The notes: generated by a model not told the origin, from the letters alone. A DNA stretch of 64,000 nucleotides from an uncultured Lachnospiraceae bacterium (GCA_910586005.1 CAJUHG010000004.1:11688-75687); one strand, 5' to 3'. Shown: positions 18,016 to 26,997, counted from the stretch's first letter. Program-made: numbers and translations.

Positions 18016-18213
18016 CAATATACCTCCTCTGATTTATTTTTAAAATTTTAAGAGCAAATTTTTGACTTTTGCATATAATGCTAGTGTATCAGTACATAAG
18101 TATAACAATTTTTTTATTTATTACAATAGGTTTGCAATTATTTTCTATTTGGAAATGCACTTCAGAGCTTGATTTTTCATAGAATGTAATAAATCAGCTT
18201 AGAGGTGCTTTTT

Positions 18214-18834
18214 TTGAAAACATTTTTAATGCCATTAAATGCTGAGGAAGAAAAATATTATCTGGAAAAAATGAAAGAGGGCAGCCTTGAAGCTAAAAAT
18301 ACCCTGATCGAACGAAATTTAAGGCTTGTAGCACATATTTCCAAGAAATATCAGAGTGTAGAAGAAGATATGGAAGATTTGATTTCTATTGGAACAATTG
18401 GACTAATTAAAGCAATTACAACCTTTAATTATGAACGTGGAAATCGGTTGGCTACTTATGCTGCACGTTGTATAGACAATGAATTGCTTATGTATTTTCG
18501 AGGAAAAAAGAAAACTTCTAGAGAAGTATCTTTGTATGAACCAATTGGAACAGACAAAGAAGGAAATCAGATTAATTTGATGGATGTGGTAGAAAGTTTA
18601 GAGAGAGATATTTTTGAGATAATAGAATTAAAAGGAAATACAAAAAGAGTTTATGAGATGATTCCAAAAGTACTAAATAAACGAGAAAAGAAAATTATAG
18701 AATGGCGCTATGGATTATACAATCGAAAACCTTTAACACAGAGAGAAATTGCAGATAAGCTTGGGATTTCTCGTTCTTATGTTAGCCGAATTGAAAAACG
18801 TGCTTTGGAGAAATTAAAAGATTGTTTTGAATGA
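18214..18834 (+). CDS. sigK: Sporulation sigma factor sigma-K
   Basis: A 206-residue sigma-70 family factor for the late mother-cell programme of sporulation. Region 2 (NLRLVAHISKKY, DLISIGTIGLIKAI, LATYAARCIDNE) and region 4 (LTQREIADKLGISRSYVSRIEKRALEKL) are complete, and the pattern is closer to sigma-K than to sigma-E. The TTG at 18214 is chosen because AGAGG lies 8 bases upstream; an ATG at 18229 is the alternative. In either case almost nothing precedes MPLNAEEEKYYLEKM, so the ~20-residue pro-sequence of Bacillus pro-sigma-K appears absent. The gene is whole, with no skin-type insertion. Confidence 0.85.
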   Translation: MKTFLMPLNAEEEKYYLEKMKEGSLEAKNTLIERNLRLVAHISKKYQSVEEDMEDLISIGTIGLIKAITTFNYERGNRLATYAARCIDNELLMYFRGKKKTSREVSLYEPIGTDKEGNQINLMDVVESLERDIFEIIELKGNTKRVYEMIPKVLNKREKKIIEWRYGLYNRKPLTQREIADKLGISRSYVSRIEKRALEKLKDCFE

Positions 18835-19162
18835 TTCTTCTTAATTCTAATATTTCTAAGTATGTTGTTATCACATATGTTACTCGTTTCATAGGAAAGA
18901 TTTTGTTGCTATAAAACTTTTGTGTTTGCTTAGTCAGACATTCAGATGCTTACTCCTATCAACCGTCGGTGTATCTGAACATGGAAAACATTTTTATAGT
19001 AAGCATACAACTTTCCTATGAAATATAAAACAATTTTGCATCATTACAATGATTTTCTAAGATTTTTTCTTTCCAAATTTTAGAAATCATGTTATGATAA
19101 TTTTATCTTTTTTCAAGGGCATTTCTGCCCACATTCCCAAAACCAGCACAAAGGGAGGTATT
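18835..19162. other. Intergenic gap with a long palindromic element
   Basis: A 328-base gap between sigK and the ComM-like gene. Its main content is the inverted-repeat element at 18887-19023. An open frame runs upstream of the ComM-like gene from 19094, but homologous proteins begin near 19163, so I treat it as non-coding. Confidence 0.5.
18887..19023. repeat. Inverted-repeat element with 13-bp perfect ends
   Basis: TTTCATAGGAAAG (18887-18899) and CTTTCCTATGAAA (19011-19023) are perfect inverted ends of a 137-bp segment. Inside are TTCAGAT/ATCTGAA (18941-18947 and 18973-18979) and a TTTTTATAGTA tail also found after a hairpin at 38209-38275. No ORF is evident; the shape is that of a small non-autonomous palindromic element or a structured RNA. 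Confidence 0.6.
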
Positions 19163-20704
19163 TTGTATAGTATTGTATCAACAGCTATTGTATGTGGAAT
19201 ACAGAGTATTCTTATACAAGTAGAAGCAGATGTATGTGATGGATTGCCTACATTTGAGATGGTGGGTGTACTTTCTTCAGAAGTGAAAGAGGCAAAAGAA
19301 CGAGTAAAAGCAGCTATTCGCAATAGTGGAATCCGCCTATCTCCAAAAAGAGTTACCGTTAATGTATATCCAGCAGACATTAAGAAGAATGGAACAGGGT
19401 TTGATTTGCCAATTGCTCTTGCAGTTTTGTCTGCATATGGCAGAATTCCCCAAAAATATTTAAATGGAATTTTATTTGCAGGAGAAATCAGTTTAAATGG
19501 TGAGATTCGGCCTACATCGGGAATTCTTCCTATGGTACTTGCCGCTAGAGAAGCAGGAAAACATATGGTTTGCGTTCCAAGAGAAAATTTAAAAGAGGCA
19601 CAAATTGTAAAAGAAATGACAATTCTTCCAGCTGATAATTTGAATCAAGTACTTGCATTGATGGAAGAATATTATCAGAAACCTCAAAAATTATTAGAAA
19701 ATAATACCAATAATATAGAAGAATTTTTAAACAATTCAGAAGTTGATTTTGCAGATATTCAAGGGCAGCAGATAGTAAAACGTGCTTGTGAAATTGCTGC
19801 TTCTGGAAGACATAATATGTTAATGATGGGACCACCAGGGGCTGGAAAAACATTAGCAGCCAAAGCAATATCATCTATTTTACCACCTCTTACAGAAATA
19901 GAAGCTTTAGAACTTGCTAAAATATATAGTGTTAGTGGTATATTTGAACAACGTGAGCAATATTTTAGGACAAGACCTTTTCGTAGTCCTCATCACACCA
20001 TCAGTGTTGCTGGATTTGCAGGAGGAGGCACCATTCCAAAACCAGGAGAAATTAGTTTAGCTCATAAGGGGGTGTTATTTTTAGATGAATTAACAGAATT
20101 TCAAAAACCTGTATTAGAAGTGTTGCGTCAGCCTTTAGAAGAAGGAATCATTCGACTTGTAAGAAATAGTGGTACTTATCTCTATCCTGCTGATGTCATG
20201 TTGATTGGCGCGATGAATCCTTGTAACTGTGGATATTACCCAGATAGAAACCGTTGTAATTGTTCTAGCTCTATGATTGAGCGTCATTTAAATAAAATTA
20301 GTAAACCTTTGCTAGATCGTATGGATATTTGTTTAGAAGTAAAAAGACTTTCCCTAAGGGAAATGATTAATAAAGGACCTCTAGAAACTTCAACAGTAAT
20401 TCAAACCCGTGTGAAAGAAGTACAAGAGATACAGAGAAAACGATTTATGGAAAGTAAAATTTTATATAACAGTCAGATACCAGTATCTCTGATGGAACAG
20501 TATTGTCCTATGGAATCTGAAGCAGAAAAAACACTTCAAAATTCCTTTGAGCGATTAGCCTTAAGTGCAAGAGGATACTATCGAGTTATTCGGGTAGCAC
20601 GTACCATAGCAGACATGGAACATTCCCAAAAAATTTGTCATAGACATATAATAGAAAGTTTAATGTACCGAAATATTGACAGAAAGGTATGGGAACTAGG
20701 ATGA
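19163..20704 (+). CDS. YifB/ComM family magnesium chelatase-like AAA+ ATPase
   Basis: A 513-residue protein with an N-terminal Lon-substrate-like domain (GLPTFEMVG, SPKRVTVNVYPADIKK...GTGFDLPIALAVL) and a AAA+ module with Walker A GPPGAGKT, FLDELTEF and MNPCNCGYYPD. ComM is a branch-migration helicase in natural transformation; the family is widespread also in bacteria not known to be competent. The TTG at 19163 gives the family's usual length and MYSIVSTAIVCGI start, and GGGAGG stands 4 bases before it. It overlaps dprA, which supports a shared role in handling incoming single-stranded DNA. Confidence 0.87.
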   Translation: MYSIVSTAIVCGIQSILIQVEADVCDGLPTFEMVGVLSSEVKEAKERVKAAIRNSGIRLSPKRVTVNVYPADIKKNGTGFDLPIALAVLSAYGRIPQKYLNGILFAGEISLNGEIRPTSGILPMVLAAREAGKHMVCVPRENLKEAQIVKEMTILPADNLNQVLALMEEYYQKPQKLLENNTNNIEEFLNNSEVDFADIQGQQIVKRACEIAASGRHNMLMMGPPGAGKTLAAKAISSILPPLTEIEALELAKIYSVSGIFEQREQYFRTRPFRSPHHTISVAGFAGGGTIPKPGEISLAHKGVLFLDELTEFQKPVLEVLRQPLEEGIIRLVRNSGTYLYPADVMLIGAMNPCNCGYYPDRNRCNCSSSMIERHLNKISKPLLDRMDICLEVKRLSLREMINKGPLETSTVIQTRVKEVQEIQRKRFMESKILYNSQIPVSLMEQYCPMESEAEKTLQNSFERLALSARGYYRVIRVARTIADMEHSQKICHRHIIESLMYRNIDRKVWELG

Positions 20705-21825
20705 GACAGCCAGATAATTGTTATAATAAATTTGAATTTTGGTTGGCAGGAATTCCTTCTATTTCAGGCAGAAAGAAAATCTATCTAAAATCTTTGTTTC
20801 CACAGCTAGAAGAATTATACCAATTGAATATAAAACAGATACAGAAAATCCCTTCTCTCACAGAACGAGAAAAAGAACACTTAAAAACAAGCAAACAAAT
20901 TTCAGATTTTAAACTAGAAAAAGAACTAGAATACTGTATTCAAAATCAGATTAAATTAATTTTATGGGAAGATAAAGGATATCCTAGTCGTTTGAAACAT
21001 ATTTATAATCCTCCATATGGATTGTACTATCGTGGGAGTCTGCCAAAAGAAACAGAGCCTGCTATTGCAATAGTAGGTGCAAGAAACTGTTCTCTATATG
21101 GAAAAAAGATAGCAGAAGCAGTTGGATTTCATCTTGCTAAAAGTGGAGTGTCTATTATTAGTGGTATGGCATTGGGAATTGATGGAGCTAGTCACCAAGG
21201 AGCCTTACAAGCTGAAGGAAAAACATATGGTATTTTGGGTTCAGGTATAGATGTATGTTATCCTGCAAGAAATAAAATATTATATGAAAAATTACAAATA
21301 GATGGAGGCGTTATTTCAGAGTATCCACCACATACACAACCTCTTGCTATGTTTTTTCCTCAAAGAAATCGAATTATCAGTGGCTTATCTGATGCTGTAA
21401 TTATAGTGGAGGCGAAGGAAAAGAGTGGTTCTTTGATAACTGCTGACTTTGCCTTAGAACAGGGAAAAGAAATTTATGCAGTGCCAGGTAGAATTGATGA
21501 TATTTTAAGTCAGGGCACAAATCAATTGATTCGACAAGGGGCTGGAATTTTTTTATCCATAGAAGATTTTCAAAAAGAAATGAATATTTTTATAGATTCT
21601 ATGAAAACTTCAAAGGAAAAACAAAAAATAGTTCTTGCTAAATTAGAAAGGTTGGTGTATCATTGTTTGGGTTTAAATCCCAAAAATTTAGAAGAACTTA
21701 TATTGGATACAGGACTTTCTTTTGCAGAACTTATTGAAAATTTGGAATCACTACGGGAGAAGGGTTGTATACTGGAAGTATATAAAAATTATTTTATTAG
21801 AACAGATAGTTCTGACTTTGTATGA
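20701..21825 (+). CDS. dprA: DNA processing protein DprA (Smf)
   Basis: A 374-residue protein that binds single-stranded DNA and loads RecA during transformation. The Rossmann-like core is clear: AIVGARNCS, SGMALGIDGASHQGAL, GSGIDVCYPARN and FPQRNRIISGLSDAVIIVEA. A winged-helix-like C-terminus follows (LILDTGLSFAELIENLESL). The ATG at 20701 overlaps the preceding stop (ATGA); another ATG at 20689 is possible. The order comM-dprA-topA-codY is shared with Bacillus-type chromosomes. Confidence 0.9.
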   Translation: MRQPDNCYNKFEFWLAGIPSISGRKKIYLKSLFPQLEELYQLNIKQIQKIPSLTEREKEHLKTSKQISDFKLEKELEYCIQNQIKLILWEDKGYPSRLKHIYNPPYGLYYRGSLPKETEPAIAIVGARNCSLYGKKIAEAVGFHLAKSGVSIISGMALGIDGASHQGALQAEGKTYGILGSGIDVCYPARNKILYEKLQIDGGVISEYPPHTQPLAMFFPQRNRIISGLSDAVIIVEAKEKSGSLITADFALEQGKEIYAVPGRIDDILSQGTNQLIRQGAGIFLSIEDFQKEMNIFIDSMKTSKEKQKIVLAKLERLVYHCLGLNPKNLEELILDTGLSFAELIENLESLREKGCILEVYKNYFIRTDSSDFV

Positions 21826-21907
21826 TTCAAATTTTCTTTATAAAATGGGGATTTAAATTATGGCAGCTATAAGATATTTATGTAAATATAAATATTCAGC
21901 TTGCTGA

Positions 21908-22037
21908 GAAATGAAAGTCAGCTTTGCTGATTTCAAGAATGCCATCGGCGTTCTTGCTACAGAGGCGCAAGTCAGCTCTGCTGATATAAACTTTTTGTGC
22001 CTCTGCAATCCGCCGGAGGCTATATCAGATGGGGATA
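21908..22037 (+). repeat. Hairpin array with dispersed repeat upstream of topA
   Basis: Three hairpins follow one another: GAAAT...ATTTC with an inner TCAGC/GCTGA (21908-21934), AAGAATGCC/GGCGTTCTT (21935-21955), and CAGAGGC/GCCTCTG (21960-22005). The array ends in the AATCCGCCG...TATATCAGATGGGGATA repeat (22007-22037) shared with 17706-17734. The topA ribosome site begins 5 bases later. No T-run follows any hairpin. Confidence 0.65.
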
Positions 22038-22056
22038 AATTAGAAGGAGCAGACAC

Positions 22057-24141
22057 ATGGCAAAATATCTTGTAATCGTAGAATCACCTGCAAAGGTGAA
22101 GACAATTAAAAAATTTTTGGGGAAAAATTACGAAGTGGTGGCATCTAATGGGCATGTAAGAGATTTACCTAAAAGTCAACTTGGATTTGATGTAGAGCAT
22201 GAGTATGAACCCAAATATATTACTATTCGTGGAAAAGGGGACATTCTTGCTAATCTTAGAAAAGAAGTAAAGAAAGCAGAAAAGGTATATTTGGCAACAG
22301 ACCCTGATCGAGAAGGAGAAGCAATTTCTTGGCATTTATCAAAAGCATTGAAATTAGAAGATAAGAAGGTATATAGAATTAGTTTTAATGAGATAACAAA
22401 AAATGCAGTAAAAACTTCATTAAAACAAGCAAGAGAAATTGATATGAATTTGGTGGACGCTCAACAAGCAAGGAGAATTATGGACCGTATGGTAGGGTAC
22501 CGAATTAGTCCTTTATTGTGGGCAAAGGTAAAACGAGGATTAAGTGCTGGTCGTGTACAATCAGTAGCTCTTCGTATTATTTACGACCGTGAAGAAGAAA
22601 TCAATGCATTTATACCAGAAGAATATTGGACACTAGAAGCACAATTTGCTATTCCGGGAGAGAAAAAATACCTTACAGCAAAATTCTATGGAGATGAAAA
22701 TGGAAAATTAACCATAACTTCTAATATAGAAATGGAGCAACTTTTAAGAAAATTAGAAAAAGAACACTATCAAGTATTAGATGTAAAAAAGGGAGAGAGA
22801 ACAAAGAAATCACCTCTTCCCTTTACTACTAGCACACTACAACAAGAAGCAGCTAAAACCTTAAATTTTTCTACACAAAAAACGATGCGTTTAGCACAAC
22901 AGCTTTATGAAGGTGTTGATATTAAAGGACAAGGTACGGTTGGAGTGATTACTTATTTGCGAACAGATTCTATACGCATTTCGGAAGAAGCAGATATAGC
23001 AGCAAGAGAATACATTCAGACAGTTTATGGAGAAAACTATGTAGCCAAAGAAGAACAGACAAGAAAGGGAAATGTCAAAATTCAAGATGCTCATGAAGCA
23101 ATTCGACCTTCTGATATTACAAGAACACCTGCACTGATAAAAGAATCTTTAAGCAGAGATCAATTTCGTTTGTATCAATTGATTTGGAAACGTTTTACAG
23201 CAAGTCGTATGAGTAATGCAGTATATGAAACTACCTCTATTAAGATTGGCGCCCAAAATTACCGATTTCATGTGTCTGCCTCAAAAATTATTTTTGAGGG
23301 ATTTATGTCTGTATATACCAGTGAAGAGGATGAAAAAAGTGAGAACAATGTGTTGTTGAAATCTGTAGACCAAAATACAACATTAAATTTGAAAAAGTTA
23401 GAGGAAAAACAACATTTTACACAACCACCGGCACATTTTACAGAAGCTTCTTTGGTGAAAGTTTTGGAGGAACAAGGAATTGGACGGCCAAGTACTTATG
23501 CACCTACGATTACCACATTACTAAGTAGAAGATATATTGTAAAAGAGAATAAAAATCTATATATTACAGAACTAGGAGAAGCCGTTAATTCTATTATGTT
23601 AGAAGCGTTTCCAGTGATTGTAGATGAACATTTTACTGCAAATATGGAATCTTTATTAGACAAAGTTGCAGAGGGAACTGTTAAATGGAAGGCAGTGATT
23701 AGTAATTTTTATCCCGATTTAGAAAAAGCTGTGCAGGCTGCTGAAGCAGAATTAGAAAAAATAAAAATAGAAGATGAAGTTACAGATGTAATTTGTGATC
23801 TTTGTGGTCGGAATATGGTTGTGAAATATGGTCCTCATGGCAGGTTTTTAGCTTGCCCTGGTTTCCCAGAGTGTCGCAATACAAAACCCTATTTAGAAAA
23901 AATAGGGATAGCATGTCCAAAGTGCGGAAAAGAAGTGGTGTTGAAAAAAACCAAAAAAGGTAGAAAGTACTATGGATGTGAGGATAATCCTGAATGTGAT
24001 TTTATGTCATGGCAAAAACCTTCCAAAGAAAAATGTCCAAAGTGTAATGGGTATATGGTGGAAAAAGGAAGTAAATTAGTATGTGCAGATAACCAATGTG
24101 GATTTATTTTAGAATCTAATAAAGATTCTAGCACTCAATAA
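22057..24141 (+). CDS. topA: DNA topoisomerase I
   Basis: A 694-residue type IA topoisomerase that relaxes negative supercoils. The Toprim domain opens the protein (LVIVESPAKVKTI, TDPDREGEAISWHL), the active-site tyrosine is in TYLRTDSIRIS, and three Cys4 zinc ribbons close it (CDLCGRNMV..., CPKCGKEVV..., CPKCNGYMV...). Length and layout match Firmicutes TopA. AGAAGGAG precedes the ATG. Confidence 0.95.
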   Translation: MAKYLVIVESPAKVKTIKKFLGKNYEVVASNGHVRDLPKSQLGFDVEHEYEPKYITIRGKGDILANLRKEVKKAEKVYLATDPDREGEAISWHLSKALKLEDKKVYRISFNEITKNAVKTSLKQAREIDMNLVDAQQARRIMDRMVGYRISPLLWAKVKRGLSAGRVQSVALRIIYDREEEINAFIPEEYWTLEAQFAIPGEKKYLTAKFYGDENGKLTITSNIEMEQLLRKLEKEHYQVLDVKKGERTKKSPLPFTTSTLQQEAAKTLNFSTQKTMRLAQQLYEGVDIKGQGTVGVITYLRTDSIRISEEADIAAREYIQTVYGENYVAKEEQTRKGNVKIQDAHEAIRPSDITRTPALIKESLSRDQFRLYQLIWKRFTASRMSNAVYETTSIKIGAQNYRFHVSASKIIFEGFMSVYTSEEDEKSENNVLLKSVDQNTTLNLKKLEEKQHFTQPPAHFTEASLVKVLEEQGIGRPSTYAPTITTLLSRRYIVKENKNLYITELGEAVNSIMLEAFPVIVDEHFTANMESLLDKVAEGTVKWKAVISNFYPDLEKAVQAAEAELEKIKIEDEVTDVICDLCGRNMVVKYGPHGRFLACPGFPECRNTKPYLEKIGIACPKCGKEVVLKKTKKGRKYYGCEDNPECDFMSWQKPSKEKCPKCNGYMVEKGSKLVCADNQCGFILESNKDSSTQ

Positions 24142-24160
24142 ATGGCTATACAGCCATTTT
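24140..24160 (+). terminator. Hairpin after topA
   Basis: AAATGGCT and AGCCATTTT pair around an ATAC loop, starting at the topA stop codon. Only a short T-run is present, so termination may be partial. Confidence 0.5.
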
Positions 24161-24227
24161 AAAAAGTAGAAAATAGTTAGAAAATAGAATATCTTGTCTA
24201 AGAAAAATGGAAAAAATCAGAAACTTA

Positions 24228-24256
24228 TTGAATTTTGTAAGGAAATATGATAAACT
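24228..24256 (+). promoter_or_regulatory. Possible codY promoter
   Basis: TTGAAT at 24228-24233 and TAAACT at 24251-24256 with 17-base spacing, about 47 bases before the codY start. It matches sigma-A consensus only in part. Confidence 0.35.
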
Positions 24257-24302
24257 GTAAAAAAGTTCGGAGGATTGTTACATTTTAGTCAGGAGGGGTA
24301 TT

Positions 24303-25091
24303 ATGGGTGTTCAGTTACTAGATAAGACAAGAAAGATTAACAAATTGTTGCATAATAATAATTCCTCTAAAGTAATATTTAATGATATATGTGAAGTTCT
24401 AACTGAGATTCTGAACTCCAATATTTTAGTTATCAGTAAAAAAGGAAAAGTACTGGGAACTAGTCGAGCTGATGGGATAGAAGAAATAAAAGAACTAATT
24501 GCAGATGAAGTTGGGGGATTTATTGATGGATTGTTAAATGAAAGGCTTTTAGGTATATTATCCACAAAAGAAAATGTCAACTTAGAGACTTTAGGTTTTA
24601 TTTCTGAGGATGTGCGTAGATACAAGGCAATTATTACCCCGATAGATATTGCAGGAGAACGGTTGGGAACCTTATTTGTGTATAGGCTTGAAGAGCAATA
24701 TGATATTGATGATATTATCTTAAGTGAATATGGAACTACTGTAGTAGGATTAGAAATGATGCGTTCTGTAAATGAGGAAAATGCAGAAGAAAATAGAAAG
24801 ATTCAGATTGTAAAATCTGCAATTAGTACACTATCTTTTTCAGAACTAGAGGCAATTACTCATATTTTTGATGAAATGGATGGAAAAGAAGGCGTACTTG
24901 TAGCAAGTAAAATTGCAGACAGAGTAGGGATTACCAGAAGTGTTATTGTCAATGCGCTTAGGAAATTTGAAAGTGCAGGTGTTATTGAATCTCGGTCTTC
25001 AGGGATGAAGGGGACTTACATCAAGGTACTGAATGATGTGGTATTTGACGAACTTGGAAAAGTAAAAAAACAAAATATAAAACATAACTAA
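24303..25091 (+). CDS. codY: Global transcription regulator CodY
   Basis: A 262-residue repressor that senses branched-chain amino acids, and GTP in many species. The N-terminal GAF domain begins LLDKTRKINKLLHN and the C-terminal winged helix holds VASKIADRVGITRSVIVNAL and SAGVIESRSSGMKGTYIKVL, nearly invariant in CodY. It precedes flgB, as in Bacillus subtilis, where CodY also represses motility genes. CAGGAGG precedes the ATG. Confidence 0.95.
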   Translation: MGVQLLDKTRKINKLLHNNNSSKVIFNDICEVLTEILNSNILVISKKGKVLGTSRADGIEEIKELIADEVGGFIDGLLNERLLGILSTKENVNLETLGFISEDVRRYKAIITPIDIAGERLGTLFVYRLEEQYDIDDIILSEYGTTVVGLEMMRSVNEENAEENRKIQIVKSAISTLSFSELEAITHIFDEMDGKEGVLVASKIADRVGITRSVIVNALRKFESAGVIESRSSGMKGTYIKVLNDVVFDELGKVKKQNIKHN

Positions 25092-25412
25092 ACGGATTTA
25101 GTTATTGATAAAAAAAGGGATTTGTAGATTGATTAATGGCTATAAGTTCCTTTTTGTACGTATTATTGGGTTTTATATGCCTTACTTTATAGGTATCCTA
25201 GAGTTCTATCTAAAGTTGTTTTATGATTGAGTCATTTAAGGATTCCTTTAAATAGTAGAGGGGTCGACACAATGATACAATATAATGTAAAAATTTTGGC
25301 AAAACCACAAAAAATACTTGCAATATTACAAGGATAATTTATAATGTAATAGAATAGAATGGTAATCTGGGAGTAATAGGAAAGAATATAGGAAGATGGA
25401 AGGAGCAATATT
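25092..25412. other. Leader region of the flagellar operon
   Basis: A 321-base gap between codY and flgB. It holds a weak terminator-like AAAAAGGGA/TTCCTTTTT pair right after codY, an ATTTAAGG/CCTTTAAAT palindrome at 25234-25253, and a promoter-like pair at 25318-25345. I find no clear CodY box; AATTTTGGCAAAACC at about 25292 matches the consensus only loosely. No ORF with a ribosome site is present. Confidence 0.5.
25318..25345 (+). promoter_or_regulatory. Candidate promoter of the flagellar operon
   Basis: TTGCAA (25318-25323) and TATAAT (25340-25345) with 16-base spacing, 67 bases before flgB. This sigma-A-like pair is the best candidate for the start of the fla/che operon. Confidence 0.5.
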
Positions 25413-25802
25413 ATGCTAAGTAGTGGTATTTATGATTATATCAATGTACTTGATAAAGCGGCAGATGCAGCATGGCTGCGAAATACAGCCATCGATCAGA
25501 ATATTGCCAATGGAGATACACCAGGGTATAAACGAAAGGATGTAGATTTTGAAGGTACACTTCAAAGAGAACTTGGCAAGATGAAGTATCTATCTTTGGA
25601 TGAAAAGGTGAGTAATTTACATATGGATCATTTGAACGTAGGAATTTATACAGACGCGGAAAATTATTCCTACCGATTGGACAAGAATAATGTAGACCCA
25701 GAACAAGAATATGCAGAACTTGCATCTACTAGAATTAAATATAATGCACTTATAGATTGCATGACAAAAGAATTTCAAAGAATAAAAAGCGTAATAAAAT
25801 AA
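25413..25802 (+). CDS. flgB: Flagellar proximal rod protein FlgB
   Basis: A 129-residue rod protein, first gene of the operon. The N-terminal stretch ending NTAIDQNIANGDTPGYKRKDVDF is the flagellar rod/hook signature, and the C-terminal helix (STRIKYNALIDCMTKEFQRI) packs against it in the assembled rod. It is exported by the flagellar type III system without a cleaved signal. AGATGGAAGGAG precedes the ATG. Confidence 0.93.
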   Translation: MLSSGIYDYINVLDKAADAAWLRNTAIDQNIANGDTPGYKRKDVDFEGTLQRELGKMKYLSLDEKVSNLHMDHLNVGIYTDAENYSYRLDKNNVDPEQEYAELASTRIKYNALIDCMTKEFQRIKSVIK

Positions 25803-25985
25803 TAAAAGCAAAATATAAAAATTAAGATAAAAAAGTTTTCAAGTATTATGCTATTATGCATGAACGAAGCATGCCAAAAATTTTAAAGAATTAAAAGGAT
25901 AATATGGTAATAAAATGTTACTAGTTGTGAGGGGAACAGTAACAATAAATATTATATCAGAGAGCAAAAGGAGTTGGAGGAAAAC

Positions 25986-26426
25986 ATGTCATTATTTCAA
26001 TCTTTTAATATTAATACGTCCGCGTTAACCGCACAACGATTCCGAATGGATGTAATTTCAGAAAATGTTGCTAATGTAACTACTACAAGAACAGAAGATG
26101 GAACACCTTATACTCGTAAGATTGTGACTTTTCGAGAAAAAGAGGTAACACCTTTTAGTAAAGTTTTAAGTAATACACAAGAAGCATTTTTAGGCAATGG
26201 TGTTAAGGTATCCAGAGTTTCTGAGGACAGAGATAGTGAATATATTATGAAATATGATCCATCTCATCCAGATGCAGATGAGAATGGATATGTATCTTAT
26301 CCTAATGTTAATATTATAACAGAAATGACAAATATGATAGATGCTAGTCGTTCTTATGAGGCAAATCTTACAGCATTTGAGACAAGTAAAGCAATTGCTA
26401 TGAAGGGATTAGAACTAGGAAAATAA
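25986..26426 (+). CDS. flgC: Flagellar rod protein FlgC
   Basis: A 146-residue rod protein. The rod signature here reads QRFRMDVISENVANVTTTRT and the C-terminal SRSYEANLTAFETSKAIAMK is typical. The ATG at 25986 lies 4-5 bases after GGAGGA; an in-frame TTG at 25974 precedes the ribosome site and is rejected. The 183-base gap from flgB holds a GTTACT/AGTAAC hairpin (about 25917-25943) and a GCATG/CATGC one (about 25858). Confidence 0.93.
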   Translation: MSLFQSFNINTSALTAQRFRMDVISENVANVTTTRTEDGTPYTRKIVTFREKEVTPFSKVLSNTQEAFLGNGVKVSRVSEDRDSEYIMKYDPSHPDADENGYVSYPNVNIITEMTNMIDASRSYEANLTAFETSKAIAMKGLELGK

Positions 26427-26464
26427 ATAGAGGATAATTTATAAACATCAAGGAGGCCTTTGAA

Positions 26465-26776
26465 ATGGATATATCAGCGTTAACCAATGTTACATCGAGT
26501 TATATTAAAAATGCGGCAGAAGAAAGTGGGCATCTCACTGTGGAGGACAGAGGTTTTGAAGGTGTCTTACAGTCAGCAATGGATATGGTAAATGAAGCCA
26601 ATGATTTACAAAACAAGTCAGAAGAAGCAGAAATGCAATTTATGTTAGGCTATGCAACAAATACTCATAATTTGATGGCAATACAGGAGAAAGCTGATAT
26701 TGCATTAAATTATACTATAGCAGTTAGAGACAAGATGTTAGAATCTTATAAAGAAATTATGAATATGCAGATTTAG
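26465..26776 (+). CDS. fliE: Flagellar hook-basal body protein FliE
   Basis: A 103-residue adaptor that links the MS ring to the rod. The conserved C-terminal part (EEAEMQFMLGYATNTHNLMAI then KADIALNYTIAVRDKMLESY) fits FliE, and length is normal. AGGAGG precedes the ATG. It ends before a 221-base hairpin-rich gap. Confidence 0.9.
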   Translation: MDISALTNVTSSYIKNAAEESGHLTVEDRGFEGVLQSAMDMVNEANDLQNKSEEAEMQFMLGYATNTHNLMAIQEKADIALNYTIAVRDKMLESYKEIMNMQI

Positions 26777-26782
26777 CGGTTG

Positions 26783-26957
26783 TTTCTCTTAGTCGGAGAA
26801 ACTTTCTATTTCTAGTAAATGATAAGTAAAATAACTTTTTCTTGAGGGGGTAAATTCCGATTAAGAGAAAAGCCTCTGACAGATTGCAAAGATGTAGAAA
26901 ATTTTATATTAATAGAATTTACCTGCGCTTTGCAACAAGAACACAATGTTGTTCTTG
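26783..26957 (+). repeat. Nested hairpins between fliE and fliF
   Basis: TTTCTCTTAGTCGGA (26783-26797) pairs with TCCGATTAAGAGAAA (26856-26870), TTGCAAAG (26884-26891) with CTTTGCAA (26928-26935), and CAAGAACA with TGTTCTTG (26936-26957). No T-run follows. The position suggests a processing or attenuation site between the rod genes and fliF, or a relic of dispersed repeats. Confidence 0.55.
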
Positions 26958-26997
26958 AAAAAATAGATACATAGAATGGGATGGGTAGGAGAAGCAC

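Noticed and set aside
18062..18079. Promoter for sigK from TTGACT and TATAAT
   Set aside because: The two hexamers are only six bases apart, so they cannot act as a pair.
21853..22056. 67-codon minus-strand ORF upstream of topA
   Set aside because: It is made almost wholly of hairpin repeats, its start touches the topA start, and I see no ribosome site for it.
25136..25192. 18-codon ORF (MAISSFLYVLLG...) after codY as a leader peptide
   Set aside because: No ribosome site precedes its ATG and no attenuator follows it.
25290..25306. CodY box upstream of flgB
   Set aside because: AATTTTGGCAAAACC differs from the consensus AATTTTCWGAAAATT at about five positions, too many to call.
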